Source of the DNA: Mesorhizobium sp.
Lineage (GTDB): Bacteria > Pseudomonadota > Alphaproteobacteria > Rhizobiales > Rhizobiaceae
Assembly: GCA_004020645.1 (NCBI GenBank)
Contig: SAQL01000005.1
Span: 186,001-250,000, forward strand
Direction of reading: 5' to 3'
Length of the DNA: 64,000 bases
Shown here: positions 48,437-62,086 of the stretch, in pieces
How positions within the stretch are numbered: the stretch's first letter is position 1
Layout of the letters: every line of letters starts with the position of its first letter
The notes under the pieces: generated by a model
Seen by the model: only the letters and a program-made list of their open reading frames with translations
What the model was told of the DNA's origin: nothing
The model's database searches: none
Position numbers and translations under genes: made by a program

Positions 48437-51400
48437 TTAGATAGAAATGTCTTCCTGCTCCCTCTGCTGCCTCAAGGTCTCCCAGAGCTGCCCGGGACCT
48501 AGCAGAATATCCTTGAGGCCCTCGCGTACTTTTGCAGAGTTCAACGCCTGTTTGCTCAGGCTCGAATGAGCTTCACCGGCGTCCATGATCGCGTTCAAGA
48601 TGCATTTGAGAATGTCGGGGGAATTTGCGAACTGCTCTTTGGAATTGTCGACAGCCTGCTGCTCAAGAGTTTCTGACTTGAGCATCTGGTCTTTGATGTC
48701 GCCCATGACATAGCGAACCTGATCGCCGTCATCCACGCCCTGAAATAGGTCGTTCAGCTTGGCGACGATCTCCGCCAGCAGCGCCTTCTGCTTCTCCTGC
48801 ACTGATCCGGAACCGGCGTCATAGATCGGCTGCAACGGCTCTCCGAAGCCACCCAATGCCAGCGTACGCTTCCCCTTGTCTGCGAGCTTGTGGTGGGTCA
48901 GCACCAGCCCTGACACGTCGATCTCCTGCCGCTCGCGCCCGAACTCCAGCAACGGTATGAGGCGACGGAAGAAGATGTGGCGGCGTTCGATGGCGGTGTT
49001 GCCATAGTCGAAGATCTGCGACAGGAACGCATAAAGGCGCACGAAGGCGCCCATGTCGGCGCGGAACAGCACGAGAGCATCCATCGTGTCCTGGGCGTCC
49101 CTGGCTGCCTTGGCATCATCTTTCGACCTGGCTATGCGCAACCGCTCCTGAGCATCTCTGTAGAAGCGCAAGAGCCGGTCGACGACAGGCGTGATGGCGG
49201 CGACGAGGTCGCCCTGCTTTGATGTCGGGTCCAACTCGACCTTGACCACACGCTCGACCTCGAACTCGTCGTAGTGCCCCAAGCCGTCCAGCTTGGCCCG
49301 CAGGTCGAAGACGAGATTGGGGTCGGTCACATTCTCCAGCGAGGCAGTCTCGTAGTAGGTCTGGAACGCCTTGAGGATGTCGTCGCTGCTGTTGACGAAG
49401 TCGAGGACATAGGTCGTGTCCTTCCCGGGATGCGCACGGTTGAGCCGCGACAGTGTCTGAACGGCCTGAATGCCTGCCAACCGCCGGTCGACATACATGC
49501 CGCACAAAAGAGGCTGATCGAACCCGGTCTGGAATTTGTTGGCCACCAGCAGGATATGATACTCGGGAAGCTTGAAGGCCTCGCGGATGTCGCGCCCGTT
49601 CAACCCCGGGTTCAACTCCTTGCTGGTTTCGCTGAAAGGGTCTGGCCCGCTTGTCTGGTCGTTGACCTCGCCCGAGAACGCCACCAGCGTCCCCAGCCTG
49701 TAGCCCTTCTCCTTGATGTATTTGTTGATGGCGAGCTGCCAGCGCACGGCCTCGATGCGGCTGCCCACCACAACCATCGCCTTGGCCTTGCCGTGGAGCA
49801 GTGGCTGTACCAGCGATCGGTAGTGCTCGACCACCACCTGCACCTTCTGGCTGATGTTGTAGTCGTGCAGCCGCACCCAGCGCATCAGGGACTTGACCGC
49901 AGCGCTGCGTTCGACCTCGGTGTCGTCTATCTCCTTGCCCTCATGGGCAAGCTTGAAGGCAAGGCTGTAGGGCGTGTAGTTGCGCAGCACGTCGAGGATG
50001 AAACCCTCCTCAATGGCCTGTCGCATGGAATAAACGTGGAAGGCCGCTGGCAGGTTCGTCTCGCTGACTGCCTGATCAGGAAAGGGACGGCGACCGAACA
50101 GCTCCAGCGTCTTGGCCTTTGGCGTAGCCGTGAAGGCAACATAGGTGATGCCCTTGGCGCTCGCCCGGGCCGCCATCTGGGCGGCGAGAATGTCCTCGGA
50201 GCTGACCTCCCCGCCATCGCCGAGATCGGCCAGTTCCTCAGGCGAAAGCACGGCCTTCAACTTGGCTGCTGCCTCGCCCGTCTGGCTACTGTGCGCTTCA
50301 TCGGCAATGACCGCGAACCGCTTGCCTTGCGATGCCGCCAGGTCCTGCACGGCCTTAAGGGCGAAGGGGAAGGTCTGGATGGTGCAGACGACGATCTTCT
50401 TGCCACCCGCCAGCGCCTCCGCCAGTTGTCCGCTCTTCGCGCCGCTGTCGCTTTTGATCGTTGTGACGACGCCGGTGGTCCGCTCGAAATTGAAGATCGC
50501 TTCCTGCAACTGCGTGTCGATGACGTTGCGGTCGGAAACCACCAGAACCGTGTGGAAGACCTTCTCGTGCTTGTCGTCGTGAAGATCGGCGAGGAAATGC
50601 GCGGTCCATGCGATGGAATTGGTCTTGCCTGAACCAGCCGAGTGCTGGATGAGATACTTGCCGCCAGCACCCTCGGCCAGCACGGAGGCACGAAGCTTGC
50701 GTGTCGCGTCGAGCTGATGGAAGCGCGGAAATATGACGCTCCTGATCTTCTTCTTGGCGTCCCGCTCGGCCACTATGTAGCGACCGAGGATTTCAAGCCA
50801 CGAGTCCCGCTGCCAGATTCCTTCCCACAGGTAGGCCGTGGGATGACCTTCGGGGTTCGGCGGGTTTCCCCTGCCGCCGCCATTGCCCTTGTTGACGGGC
50901 AGGAAGCGCGTCTCAGGGCCTTCAAGCCTTGAGGTCATCACCACTTCGGCATTGCTGACAGCAAAGTGAACCAGAGCGCCGCTCGGAAAGCTCAACAGCG
51001 GCTCAGGGGCCCGGCCCTTAGGGTTCGGGAGGCGGTCGAACTTGTACTGGTCCACCGCGTCGGCAACGGATTGCGTGAAGTCCGTCTTGAGTTCGACGGT
51101 AGCGACAGGTAGCCCGTTGAGGAACAGCACCAGATCGATGGCATTCTCGTTGGCAAGAGAATAGCGGACCTGCCGCACGACGCGCAGCCGGTTGGCCTGA
51201 TAGCGGGCAAGGATGTCGGCGTTCATCGCCAGCGCTGGCTTGAACTGGGCGAGCGCCAGCGGTGCCCTGAGGCCGATCATCTCGACGCCATGCCGGATCA
51301 CGTCGAGCATCCCGCGTTCATCGAGTTGCTTGCGGATACGGTCGAGCAGAAGTGATTCAGCCGCAGCGCCATGGGATTTGGTCAGGGTGTCCCAGGCGTT

Positions 51401-51556
51401 CGGTTGGCTCGCCCGGACCCACGCCACGACATCGGCGGGAAACAGCGCACGGACTCTGTCAAAGGCAGCAGCCTCGCCATCGGTGTAAAGCCAGCCGTTC
51501 GCGGCAAGATGGTCGCAGATTTCAGCCTCGAAACTGATCTCTTGGTGCAGGTTCAT
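48437..51556 (-). CDS. hsdR: Type I restriction enzyme, R subunit
   Basis: 1039 residues, the translocase and nuclease subunit that cleaves unmodified DNA far from the recognition site. The N-terminal PD-(D/E)xK nuclease shows D141 and E155-x-K157 (in VATVELKTD). Walker A is HSAGSGKTN near 305-313, motif II is ADEAHSS, and later motifs TATPK, LLVANKFQTGFDQP and TLSRLNRAHPGK are present. All motor and nuclease residues look intact. ATG 51556 overlaps the stop of the preceding gene by 4 bp. Confidence 0.96.
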   Translation of the reverse strand: MNLHQEISFEAEICDHLAANGWLYTDGEAAAFDRVRALFPADVVAWVRASQPNAWDTLTKSHGAAAESLLLDRIRKQLDERGMLDVIRHGVEMIGLRAPLALAQFKPALAMNADILARYQANRLRVVRQVRYSLANENAIDLVLFLNGLPVATVELKTDFTQSVADAVDQYKFDRLPNPKGRAPEPLLSFPSGALVHFAVSNAEVVMTSRLEGPETRFLPVNKGNGGGRGNPPNPEGHPTAYLWEGIWQRDSWLEILGRYIVAERDAKKKIRSVIFPRFHQLDATRKLRASVLAEGAGGKYLIQHSAGSGKTNSIAWTAHFLADLHDDKHEKVFHTVLVVSDRNVIDTQLQEAIFNFERTTGVVTTIKSDSGAKSGQLAEALAGGKKIVVCTIQTFPFALKAVQDLAASQGKRFAVIADEAHSSQTGEAAAKLKAVLSPEELADLGDGGEVSSEDILAAQMAARASAKGITYVAFTATPKAKTLELFGRRPFPDQAVSETNLPAAFHVYSMRQAIEEGFILDVLRNYTPYSLAFKLAHEGKEIDDTEVERSAAVKSLMRWVRLHDYNISQKVQVVVEHYRSLVQPLLHGKAKAMVVVGSRIEAVRWQLAINKYIKEKGYRLGTLVAFSGEVNDQTSGPDPFSETSKELNPGLNGRDIREAFKLPEYHILLVANKFQTGFDQPLLCGMYVDRRLAGIQAVQTLSRLNRAHPGKDTTYVLDFVNSSDDILKAFQTYYETASLENVTDPNLVFDLRAKLDGLGHYDEFEVERVVKVELDPTSKQGDLVAAITPVVDRLLRFYRDAQERLRIARSKDDAKAARDAQDTMDALVLFRADMGAFVRLYAFLSQIFDYGNTAIERRHIFFRRLIPLLEFGRERQEIDVSGLVLTHHKLADKGKRTLALGGFGEPLQPIYDAGSGSVQEKQKALLAEIVAKLNDLFQGVDDGDQVRYVMGDIKDQMLKSETLEQQAVDNSKEQFANSPDILKCILNAIMDAGEAHSSLSKQALNSAKVREGLKDILLGPGQLWETLRQQREQEDISI

Positions 51557-52083
51557 CTCGGTCCCAGGCGCTTTGCCTTGAGCCCCAGCGCTGAAAATGC
51601 CTCGGCGACGTCGGGTTTCATTTTCCAGCCGCCGTCCTCGGACCACTCCGCAAGGATACCGCTGAAGAAAGCCGCATTGCGTACCGCGGCGTTGTCGGCT
51701 GGCCAGAGCCGGGCCTCCCGGTTCTTGCACATCTCACCAAAGTGCATGTGCCAGCTTTGAGCGCCCCATCCGAGCTTTTGGCTAAGGCCCTCTGACGACA
51801 GGCCCGGGTTGTCTATTAGGACTTGCGTGATCCGGTGTTCCGTCTCGGACATTGGCAAATGGGTGAAGGCCTCGATTACACGCCGTGCGACCGGCAACTG
51901 CGAGACATGCTTGGACAGGGCATTGGCCTCAAGCTCGACCCGCGCGTCTAAGGCGTCGATAACGCGGCGAGCATCTCCTCCAGAGCTGGGGTGGCCGAGC
52001 TTGGCTTCGGCATTGGCGCGAACGGTCGCTCGCTTCTTCGCGTCCATAGTCGGGATGGCGGCAAGAATTGGTTCGATGCTCAT
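51553..52083 (-). CDS. Uncharacterised accessory protein between hsdS and hsdR
   Basis: 176 residues, overlapping hsdS (ATGA at 52080-52083) and hsdR (ATGA at 51553-51556), so translated in strict coupling with the type I system. The middle region (SETEHRITQVLIDNPGLSSE, GLSQKLGWGAQSWHMHFGEM) looks like a winged-helix DNA-binding domain, and the C-terminus (WSEDGGWKMKPDVAEAFSAL) like a tail module. No nuclease motif is seen. It may tune restriction or target choice; that is inference. Confidence 0.75.
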   Translation of the reverse strand: MSIEPILAAIPTMDAKKRATVRANAEAKLGHPSSGGDARRVIDALDARVELEANALSKHVSQLPVARRVIEAFTHLPMSETEHRITQVLIDNPGLSSEGLSQKLGWGAQSWHMHFGEMCKNREARLWPADNAAVRNAAFFSGILAEWSEDGGWKMKPDVAEAFSALGLKAKRLGPR

Positions 52084-53459
52084 GCGAAGGCTGCCTCCTT
52101 GGCGTTGAGTTTCAATTCCACCTCTTCAAGCCTGCGCACGTCGATCTTGCCTGTAACGGCGGCAGAGATCAGGGCGGCCCGGCGCTCGGTCAGCAAGTCG
52201 ATGGCCGAGGATGCCTCAGAGAGAAGCCCGTCTATCGTCAACGTTTGTCGATCGAGGAACGTCGCTATCTCATCTTGCTCGCTTGGGGTCGGCAATGGCA
52301 CCCGCGCACGCTTTAGGTCGAAGATATTGATCCCTCGGACGGCCGCTCCCAGGGACCGCTGCTCCAATTGGACGAATATGGCAATCGACTTCAAAGCATA
52401 GAGCAGCCAACGGCAGTTAAGGTCGGGCCTCGGAGAGACCCGCGCAACGTCTTGCGTGATGTTTGCGTCAAGCAACTCATCGGGCACCAACTCCGCATCT
52501 CCGATGGAACCTCTTATCGAATATACGATGTCTTTTGGCCGCAATCGGGCTCGCGCAAACGGAGCCTCTATTTCTGCAGTCGTCCGGTTCAGAAGGTCAA
52601 GTGTAAGCCTGTGTGGTCGAACATCCCCGCCCTTTACGATAGGCACTCCCTCATCGACATTAGGTCCCGGCAACACGATCCCATACATAATATTTCGACC
52701 GTCTGCCGTCAGCCGCATTAGTGGCGAAACGTCCCAATGCTCCGGCACATCGCCCAGCCACTCGACGCCAGAGGCCTTCATCGGGACGTTAGGATTGAGC
52801 CCCTTGGTGACCGAATGGGAAATGACGGCCTGACGCTTCTCCTTGAGCAGCTCGACCAACCGCTTCTGATCTTCCACCAGCGCATCGATCTTGCCCGTCT
52901 CGCGGTCGAGGAAAGCAGCAATCGCAACTTGTTCTTTGATGGGCGGGATAGGAAAGGAGAAATTCTCGAATACGTTCTGGTATAGATGCTGGATTGTTGA
53001 TCCATAACTACCCAGGTCGCAAAAGTGGGTGAAATTAGGGGAACTTAGCACCCAATACAGATAAGATGTAATGTACGCCTTGATGGGTCGAACAACAAAA
53101 ATACCGCTGTTCAGGCACGCAGGCTTTTCAAGCTTGGTTACAATCGCAAGCTTGCCAATGGTCCCGTCCTTGGTGATTAAAAGGTCCCCGTTCTCAAGCT
53201 GGATAAACGGATCATCGTCGTACCGGTCACGGTCGACACAATAACAGTCAGACCAATCAATGAATTTCGCACGAAAATCGGTTCCTGTAACAAGGTAAGC
53301 GAAACCGCTGTCCATAAACTCGTCCGAAGTCAGCCCCTTCCATCCAACCCGAGCTTTCAGATAGCTAGTCTCCTTTATCCGCCTCACACTCCAATGTTCC
53401 GGCAGCGCCCCCAGCCACTCTACTTTACTTGGTCGATAACTTGGATAGGCTATCGTCAC
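52080..53459 (-). CDS. hsdS: Type I restriction-modification specificity subunit S
   Basis: 459 residues with two target-recognition domains, each ending in a conserved helix: [20 protein letters not shown] (first half) and [20 protein letters not shown] (second half). Both halves open with the WLGxxPEHW motif ([36 protein letters not shown]). It determines the bipartite DNA site for both methylation and cleavage. It starts at GTG 53459, overlapping hsdM by 4 bp (GTGA). Base composition within the first recognition domain is less GC-rich, as usual for exchangeable hsdS segments. Confidence 0.95.
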   Translation of the reverse strand: MTIAYPSYRPSKVEWLGALPEHWSVRRIKETSYLKARVGWKGLTSDEFMDSGFAYLVTGTDFRAKFIDWSDCYCVDRDRYDDDPFIQLENGDLLITKDGTIGKLAIVTKLEKPACLNSGIFVVRPIKAYITSYLYWVLSSPNFTHFCDLGSYGSTIQHLYQNVFENFSFPIPPIKEQVAIAAFLDRETGKIDALVEDQKRLVELLKEKRQAVISHSVTKGLNPNVPMKASGVEWLGDVPEHWDVSPLMRLTADGRNIMYGIVLPGPNVDEGVPIVKGGDVRPHRLTLDLLNRTTAEIEAPFARARLRPKDIVYSIRGSIGDAELVPDELLDANITQDVARVSPRPDLNCRWLLYALKSIAIFVQLEQRSLGAAVRGINIFDLKRARVPLPTPSEQDEIATFLDRQTLTIDGLLSEASSAIDLLTERRAALISAAVTGKIDVRRLEEVELKLNAKEAAFA

Positions 53460-55291
53460 GCCGATAACTCCCCGATCATCGACAATATACGGTCGGTGAC
53501 CTGCTTCAAGTCAGCATCAATCTCGTCAAGCGGTCGGGGCGGCTCGAACACGTAGAAGTGCCGGTTGAAGGGGATCTCATAGCCTACCTTCGTTTTCTCG
53601 TGGTCGATCCATGCATCCCGGGCATGGGGCAGAACCTCGCGCCGGAAATAGACTTCCACATCCTCGGCCAGCGGCACGTTCTCGGTGTCCCTCAGCGCAC
53701 CGTCGGCCTGGGGCTTGCCCTTGTTCTTGCCCCGCTCGCCAAGCACCAAGCGTCCCTGCTCGTCACACAAGGGGCGCTCGACGGTGATGGTGCGGTAGCC
53801 GAACTCCTCGTTCGAGAAGATCAGCGACAGTGGGGTAAGCTTGACTTTGCCCCCGTCGGGCGCTGTCGGGGCCTGTTCCCCCTCCTGCACAACTTCCCGC
53901 GCCACTTCCCTGCCATTGGCGTCCAGTACGGATGCAAGCTTCGCCTCATGGAAGCCGCCGAACAGTCTGGTCACGGTGGCGATGTCTTCGTCGCCCATCT
54001 CCTTGCGCTTGGAGCCAAGGCTCTTGCGCATCTTCTGCCAGAAGCTCGACGCGTCGATGAGTTGGACCTTGCCCTTGCGGTGGGCTGGCTTGCGGTTCGA
54101 TAGCACCCAGATATAGGTGGAAATACCGGTGTTGTAGAACATGTCGGTAGGTAGGGCGACGATGGCCTCGACCAGATCGTTCTCCAGCACATAGCGGCGG
54201 ATTTCGCTTTCGCCGCTGCCAGCCCCTCCGGTGAACAAAGGCGAGCCGTTAAGCACGATGCCGAAGCGGCTGCCACCATCGATCGCCGGGCGCATCTTGG
54301 AAAGAAGATGCATGAGGAACAGCAGCGAGCCATCGGACACCCGGGGCAATCCGGGGCCAAACCTGCCGTTAAAACCTTGGCTCTCATGCTCGGTGCGGAC
54401 GGCCTTCTCAACCTTCTTCCATTCAACACCGAACGGGGGGTTGGAAAGCATGTAGTCGAATTTTTCGTGCGGACGGCCATCGTCGGACAGGGTATTGCCG
54501 AAGATGATGTTGCTGACGTTCTGCCCCTTGATCAGCATGTCGGCCTTGCAGATGGCATAGGACTCCGGGTTCAACTCCTGCCCATACATGACCAGCGAGG
54601 CCTTATCGTTATGCTCGACCAGATACTCGCCAGCCACTGACAGCATTCCACCGGTGCCCGCTGTCGGATCGTATATGGTTCGCACCACACCCGGCTTCGA
54701 CAGGATGTCATCGTCCTCGACGAACAGCAGGTTGACCATCAGCCTTATGACTTCGCGCGGGGTAAAATGTTCACCGGCGGTTTCGTTGGAAAGTTCGGAG
54801 AACTTGCGGATGAGTTCCTCGAAGACGAGGCCCATCTGGTGGTTGTCGACCTTGTTCGGATGCAGGTCGATACGGGCGAACTTCTCAGTCACCTGATAGA
54901 GCAGACCAGCCTTTGCCAGCCTGTCGACCTGCGCCGCGAACTCGAAACGCTCGAAGATGTCCCGCACATCCGGCGAGAAGGCCTGTATGTAGGCGAAAAG
55001 GTTCTGGGCGATGTTGTCCTGATCGCCCATCAGCCTGCGCATATCGAGTTCTGACGTGTTGTAGAAGCTCTGAGCGGCCTTGCGCAGGAGGAAGGGCTCG
55101 GGGTTCATGCCTTGGGCAACCTTCGCGGCATGTTCGGCCAGCACGGCTTCCTTGGTTGGCTCCAGCACACAGTCCAGACGCCGCAGCACGGTGAACGGCA
55201 GGATGACCTTGCCGTAATCTGCCTGCTTATAGTCTCCCCTAAGAAGGTCCGCCACGGACCAAATGAATGCCGACAATGCTTGCTGGTTCAA
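53456..55291 (-). CDS. hsdM: Type I restriction-modification methyltransferase subunit M
   Basis: 611-residue N6-adenine methyltransferase. The N-terminal HsdM_N helical domain ([20 protein letters not shown]) precedes the SAM-binding motif [14 protein letters not shown] (207-220) and the catalytic NPPFG (284-288). It starts at TTG 55291 (the first residues match HsdM N-termini), with GGGGG about ten bases upstream. It is the first gene of the five-gene operon hsdM, hsdS, 176-residue orf, hsdR, 201-residue orf. Confidence 0.96.
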   Translation of the reverse strand: MNQQALSAFIWSVADLLRGDYKQADYGKVILPFTVLRRLDCVLEPTKEAVLAEHAAKVAQGMNPEPFLLRKAAQSFYNTSELDMRRLMGDQDNIAQNLFAYIQAFSPDVRDIFERFEFAAQVDRLAKAGLLYQVTEKFARIDLHPNKVDNHQMGLVFEELIRKFSELSNETAGEHFTPREVIRLMVNLLFVEDDDILSKPGVVRTIYDPTAGTGGMLSVAGEYLVEHNDKASLVMYGQELNPESYAICKADMLIKGQNVSNIIFGNTLSDDGRPHEKFDYMLSNPPFGVEWKKVEKAVRTEHESQGFNGRFGPGLPRVSDGSLLFLMHLLSKMRPAIDGGSRFGIVLNGSPLFTGGAGSGESEIRRYVLENDLVEAIVALPTDMFYNTGISTYIWVLSNRKPAHRKGKVQLIDASSFWQKMRKSLGSKRKEMGDEDIATVTRLFGGFHEAKLASVLDANGREVAREVVQEGEQAPTAPDGGKVKLTPLSLIFSNEEFGYRTITVERPLCDEQGRLVLGERGKNKGKPQADGALRDTENVPLAEDVEVYFRREVLPHARDAWIDHEKTKVGYEIPFNRHFYVFEPPRPLDEIDADLKQVTDRILSMIGELSA

Positions 55292-55430
55292 TTACAGATA
55301 CCCCCAAATCAGTTCGGGAGAGACTAAAGACCACAGGTCAACAAATGGCAACGTCTTGATCAATCCAGCGGGATAGGAAAGAGACCGAGGGTGCCCTTGG
55401 GTTGCCGCGAGACCTTTTAGCCACCGCCGC

Positions 55431-55477
55431 TGGTCACACTCTGGTCACACTGGACCCGAACTCAAGGGTCTTTCAGG
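55431..55477. promoter_or_regulatory. Candidate integrase arm-binding sites, right end
   Basis: TGGTCACA-CTC-TGGTCACA (55431-55449), identical to 39051-39069. TCAAGGGTCTTTCAGG (55462-55477) is the inverted counterpart of 39026-39040. Both lie about 70-115 bp inside the right attachment repeat. Confidence 0.55.
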
Positions 55478-55545
55478 CCGGGTTGCGTCATTTCAGGAAA
55501 AATTGTAGAAGCCCACAAGCAGTTGAATTCAATCGGTCTTTTAGG

Positions 55546-55637
55546 AGCGCGGCTTCGGATGGGCGTGTAGCTCAGCGGGAGAGCACTGCATTGACATTGC
55601 AGGTCACAGGTTCAATCCCTGTCACGCCCACCATCCA
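55546..55637 (+). repeat. Attachment-site direct repeat, right copy
   Basis: Ninety-two bases matching 38893-38986 except for two missing G in the tRNA variable loop. It marks the right boundary of the island. Confidence 0.9.
55561..55633 (+). pseudogene. Second tRNA-Val (GAC) copy, probably defective
   Basis: Same acceptor, D, anticodon and T arms as the tRNA at 38908, but the variable loop is GTC (3 bases) instead of GGGTC (5). Canonical tRNAs need at least 4, so folding of the core is doubtful. Upstream of the 15 shared bases the promoter region also differs. Confidence 0.7.
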
Positions 55638-55944
55638 GACAATCCACCGTCTCCCGTGCCCCGCGTCTCACGGGCGCTTCCGGGCTGGGCCGCATGAACG
55701 CCAAACCGGACGCCTTGATTCTTTGGCCCAGCCAATGCTCTCAACGAAGTCGGCGAAGTCGGCAGAAAATATCTCTTCGGCCACCTCGACGATATGAAAT
55801 TTGGTGTCCGTTGGAGGCATCGCTCTCCCAGGTGAATTCGAAACGGTATCCAAGCGTGTCGGCGAGCGACTTTGCATTGGACACGGCCAAGAGACGGCCG
55901 CCCAAGCCGTCATGTCTGGTGGCAGCAATCAGCGTCGATTTAAA
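55638..55944. other. Intergenic stretch right of the island
   Basis: The 307 bp hold a minus-strand open frame of 86 codons (55668-55928) that does not resemble a known protein and shows no ribosome site. It may be a remnant. No other feature is seen. Confidence 0.45.
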
Positions 55945-56907
55945 TCAGGCCGCGCCGAGGCGGAGGTCACCTGTCTCAATATGCTGGAGAAACCACGCAT
56001 AGGTTTGCTCCAATCCGCTCTGAAGCGAGTACCGCGGGCGCCAGCCCGTGGCAAACAGGCGCGACACGTCCATCAGTTTGCGCGGCGTGCCGTCCGGCTT
56101 CGTCGCATCGAATGTGAGCACCGCCTCGGCTCCGACGACGGAGAGCATGGTGCGGGCCAGCTCGGCAATGGTGATGTCTTCGCCCGAGCCGACATTGACG
56201 TGGCTGTCGCCGGCATAGTTTTTCAGCAGCCAGACCAGAGCGTCGGCGGCGTCGTCGACATGCAGGAACTCGCGCCTCGGCGTGCCCGATCCCCAGACCT
56301 CCAGGGTTTTGTCGCCGGCGCCCTTGGCCTTGTGCGCCTTGCGCATAAGGGCTGGTACGACATGGCTGGTGGAGAGGTCGAAATTGTCGCCGGGGCCATA
56401 GAGATTGGTCGGCATCGCCGAGATGTACTCGACACCGTATTGGCGCCGATAGGCCTGGCACAGTTTCAGCCCAGCGATCTTGGCGATCGCGTACCATTCG
56501 TTGGTCGGTTCGAGCGGACCGGTCAGCAAAGCGTCCTCGGAGATCGGCTGTGCCGCAAACTTCGGATAGATGCAGGACGAACCGAGAAACAGCAATTTCT
56601 GCACCTCGTTGCGAAAAGCGCTCTCGATGACATTGGTCTGCATGATGAGATTGTCCTGCAGAAAATCGACCGGCAACCTGTTGTTTGCCAGGATACCGCC
56701 GACCTTGGCCGCCGCCATCACCACCGCATCCGGCCTGTGGTCCGCCATCCAGCGCCGCACGCCGGCCTGGTCCATCAGGTCGAGTTCATCGCGGGATGCG
56801 GTCAGGACCTCGCAGTCCTCGTCCGCCAGCCTGCGCAATATGGCCGATCCGACCATGCCGCGATGCCCGGCCACGAAAACGCGCTTGCCCCTTAGGTCGA
56901 AATCCAT
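55945..56907 (-). CDS. fcl: GDP-L-fucose synthase
   Basis: Epimerase-reductase that converts GDP-4-keto-6-deoxymannose to GDP-fucose, a donor for Nod factor or LPS decoration. The 320-residue SDR protein has VFVAGHRGMVGSAILRRL (cofactor loop), LFLGSSCIYPKFAAQP (catalytic Ser), EWYAIAKIAGLKLC (YxxxK) and PTNLYGPGDNFD. The start is ATG 56907; the frame open to 57006 is not used. GDP-mannose dehydratase, the usual neighbour, is not in the window. Confidence 0.93.
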   Translation of the reverse strand: MDFDLRGKRVFVAGHRGMVGSAILRRLADEDCEVLTASRDELDLMDQAGVRRWMADHRPDAVVMAAAKVGGILANNRLPVDFLQDNLIMQTNVIESAFRNEVQKLLFLGSSCIYPKFAAQPISEDALLTGPLEPTNEWYAIAKIAGLKLCQAYRRQYGVEYISAMPTNLYGPGDNFDLSTSHVVPALMRKAHKAKGAGDKTLEVWGSGTPRREFLHVDDAADALVWLLKNYAGDSHVNVGSGEDITIAELARTMLSVVGAEAVLTFDATKPDGTPRKLMDVSRLFATGWRPRYSLQSGLEQTYAWFLQHIETGDLRLGAA

Positions 56908-57048
56908 TGGCGTATCCCTATGCAGAACGGTCGCTATGACCAATGGCGTCGGCGCTCCAGATGGTCCTGCGTCGGACGCATAGCGCATACAGATTTGCCC
57001 GGACAAGGCAAATCGGAGATTCGGGCGAGCTCTTCTTGTGGTTGGCGC

Positions 57049-58203
57049 TCAGACGCCCGCCACGGCGCACAGGTTCTTCATTCTTGCGATGGCAAGCTCC
57101 GGGTCGGCCAGCAATCCGGCCTGGTCGGCAAGACGGAACACATCCGCATAGTGGCTAATGCCGCGCGCCGACTGCATGCCGCCGACCATCGAGAAATGGT
57201 CCTGGTGGCCGTTCAGCCAGGCCATGAGGACGATACCGGCCTTGTAGTACTCGGTCGGCGCCTCGAAGATCTTTCGCGACAAAGGCACTGTCGGCGCCAT
57301 CAGCGCGTCATAGCCGGCGCGGTCGCCGTCGGCCAGTTTTGCCAGCGCGGCATTGGCGACCGGCGCAATGGCGTCGAAAATCCCGAGCAGCGCATGTGAA
57401 TGTCTTTCGCCGTCGCCGGCGATCAGCTCGGGGTAGTTAAAGTCGTCGCCCGTGAACATGACGACCCCTTCCGGCAGCCGGTTGCGCAGGGCAACCTCTT
57501 TGCCGGCATCGAGCAGCGATACCTTGATGCCCTCGACCTTGCCGGCGTGGCGTTCGATGATGGCGACGACCGTGTCGAGCGCGGTGTCGAAATCATGGCT
57601 GCCCCAATAACCCTTCAGCGCCGGATCGAACATGTCGCCCAGCCAGTGCAGGATGACCTTGCCGGATGCCTGAGACAGGATGCGGTCATAGACGCTAACA
57701 TAGTCGTCGGGACCCTTGGCGACAGTCGCCAGCGCGCGGCTGGCCATCATGATCGCCTTGCCGCCCAGGCCTTCGATGAAATCGAACTGTCCTTGATAAG
57801 CCGCGATGACATCGTCGAGCGTCCTGGCGGCGCCTGGCGCCAGATTGTCTGTTCCGGCACCTGAGGCGAGCTCGGCGCCTTCGACGGTTCGCGCCTCGGC
57901 GATCGAGCGGCGGATCAATTCCCTGGCGTTTGTCCAGTCGAAACCCATGCCGCGCTGTGCAGTATCCATCGCCTCGGCAATGCGGAAGCCGAGCCGCCAC
58001 AGATGATGGCGAAACGCCATCGTGCGCTCCCAGTCGACCGCTGGATGAGCCCATGGATCGGTCATCTCAAGGGGATCGGCAACGACATGGGCGGCGGCAT
58101 AGGCGATGCGCGAAAACCGCGCGCCGATCACCGGCTGTGCCGGCTGGCCGACAAGGCGGTAGCGAGTGCTGCGACCGCCCTCCCCGGGCAAGGCAATGTC
58201 CAT
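57049..58203 (-). CDS. DUF993 protein, dihydrodipicolinate synthase-like TIM barrel
   Basis: 384 residues. Members of this family are distant relatives of DapA/NanA-type aldolases and occur in sugar-catabolic clusters. Seen here: SRIAYAAAHVVADPL, MGFDWTNARELIRRS, then KVEGIKVSLLDAGKEVALRN, where a lysine sits in the place of the DapA Schiff-base residue (inference). The start has AAGGGAGAG upstream. A LacI-type operator (58232-58243) lies 29 bp before it, so it is probably controlled by the regulator at 58432. Confidence 0.85.
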   Translation of the reverse strand: MDIALPGEGGRSTRYRLVGQPAQPVIGARFSRIAYAAAHVVADPLEMTDPWAHPAVDWERTMAFRHHLWRLGFRIAEAMDTAQRGMGFDWTNARELIRRSIAEARTVEGAELASGAGTDNLAPGAARTLDDVIAAYQGQFDFIEGLGGKAIMMASRALATVAKGPDDYVSVYDRILSQASGKVILHWLGDMFDPALKGYWGSHDFDTALDTVVAIIERHAGKVEGIKVSLLDAGKEVALRNRLPEGVVMFTGDDFNYPELIAGDGERHSHALLGIFDAIAPVANAALAKLADGDRAGYDALMAPTVPLSRKIFEAPTEYYKAGIVLMAWLNGHQDHFSMVGGMQSARGISHYADVFRLADQAGLLADPELAIARMKNLCAVAGV

Positions 58204-58231
58204 CGATCTCTCCCTTGGCCGCGCCTATAAA

Positions 58232-58243
58232 TGGAACGTTCCA
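58232..58243. promoter_or_regulatory. LacI-family operator 1
   Basis: TGGAACGTTCCA, a perfect 12-bp palindrome with a central CG as in LacI/GalR operators, close to the DUF993 start. Confidence 0.75.
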
Positions 58244-58383
58244 ATAAATCAAGAGCCTTTTTTGATTCTCAATCCAGCCCCGAAATGCTGCCTCGCAGCG
58301 ACAAAGCTCTTCGACAGCACCGCTTTCAGTACCCTTTTCTGGATTCCTGAAAAATCCTGATTGACTCAAATGCATCACGGAAT

Positions 58384-58395
58384 TAGAACGTTCCA
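58384..58395. promoter_or_regulatory. LacI-family operator 2
   Basis: TAGAACGTTCCA matches operator 1 at 11 of 12 positions and lies 36 bp before the regulator gene. The pair, 152 bp apart, could support looping and joint control of both arms. Confidence 0.75.
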
Positions 58396-58431
58396 ATATA
58401 TTCGACCAGAAAATACCGGAGGACGATCTGG

Positions 58432-62078
<3,647 letters not shown>

Positions 62079-62086
<8 letters not shown>

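Noticed and set aside
38893..55637. Classification of the island as an integrative conjugative element or prophage
   Set aside because: No relaxase, type IV secretion, capsid, terminase or lysis genes are seen.
55668..55928. 86-codon minus-strand frame right of the island
   Set aside because: No recognisable domain or ribosome site; could be a remnant but not called as a gene.
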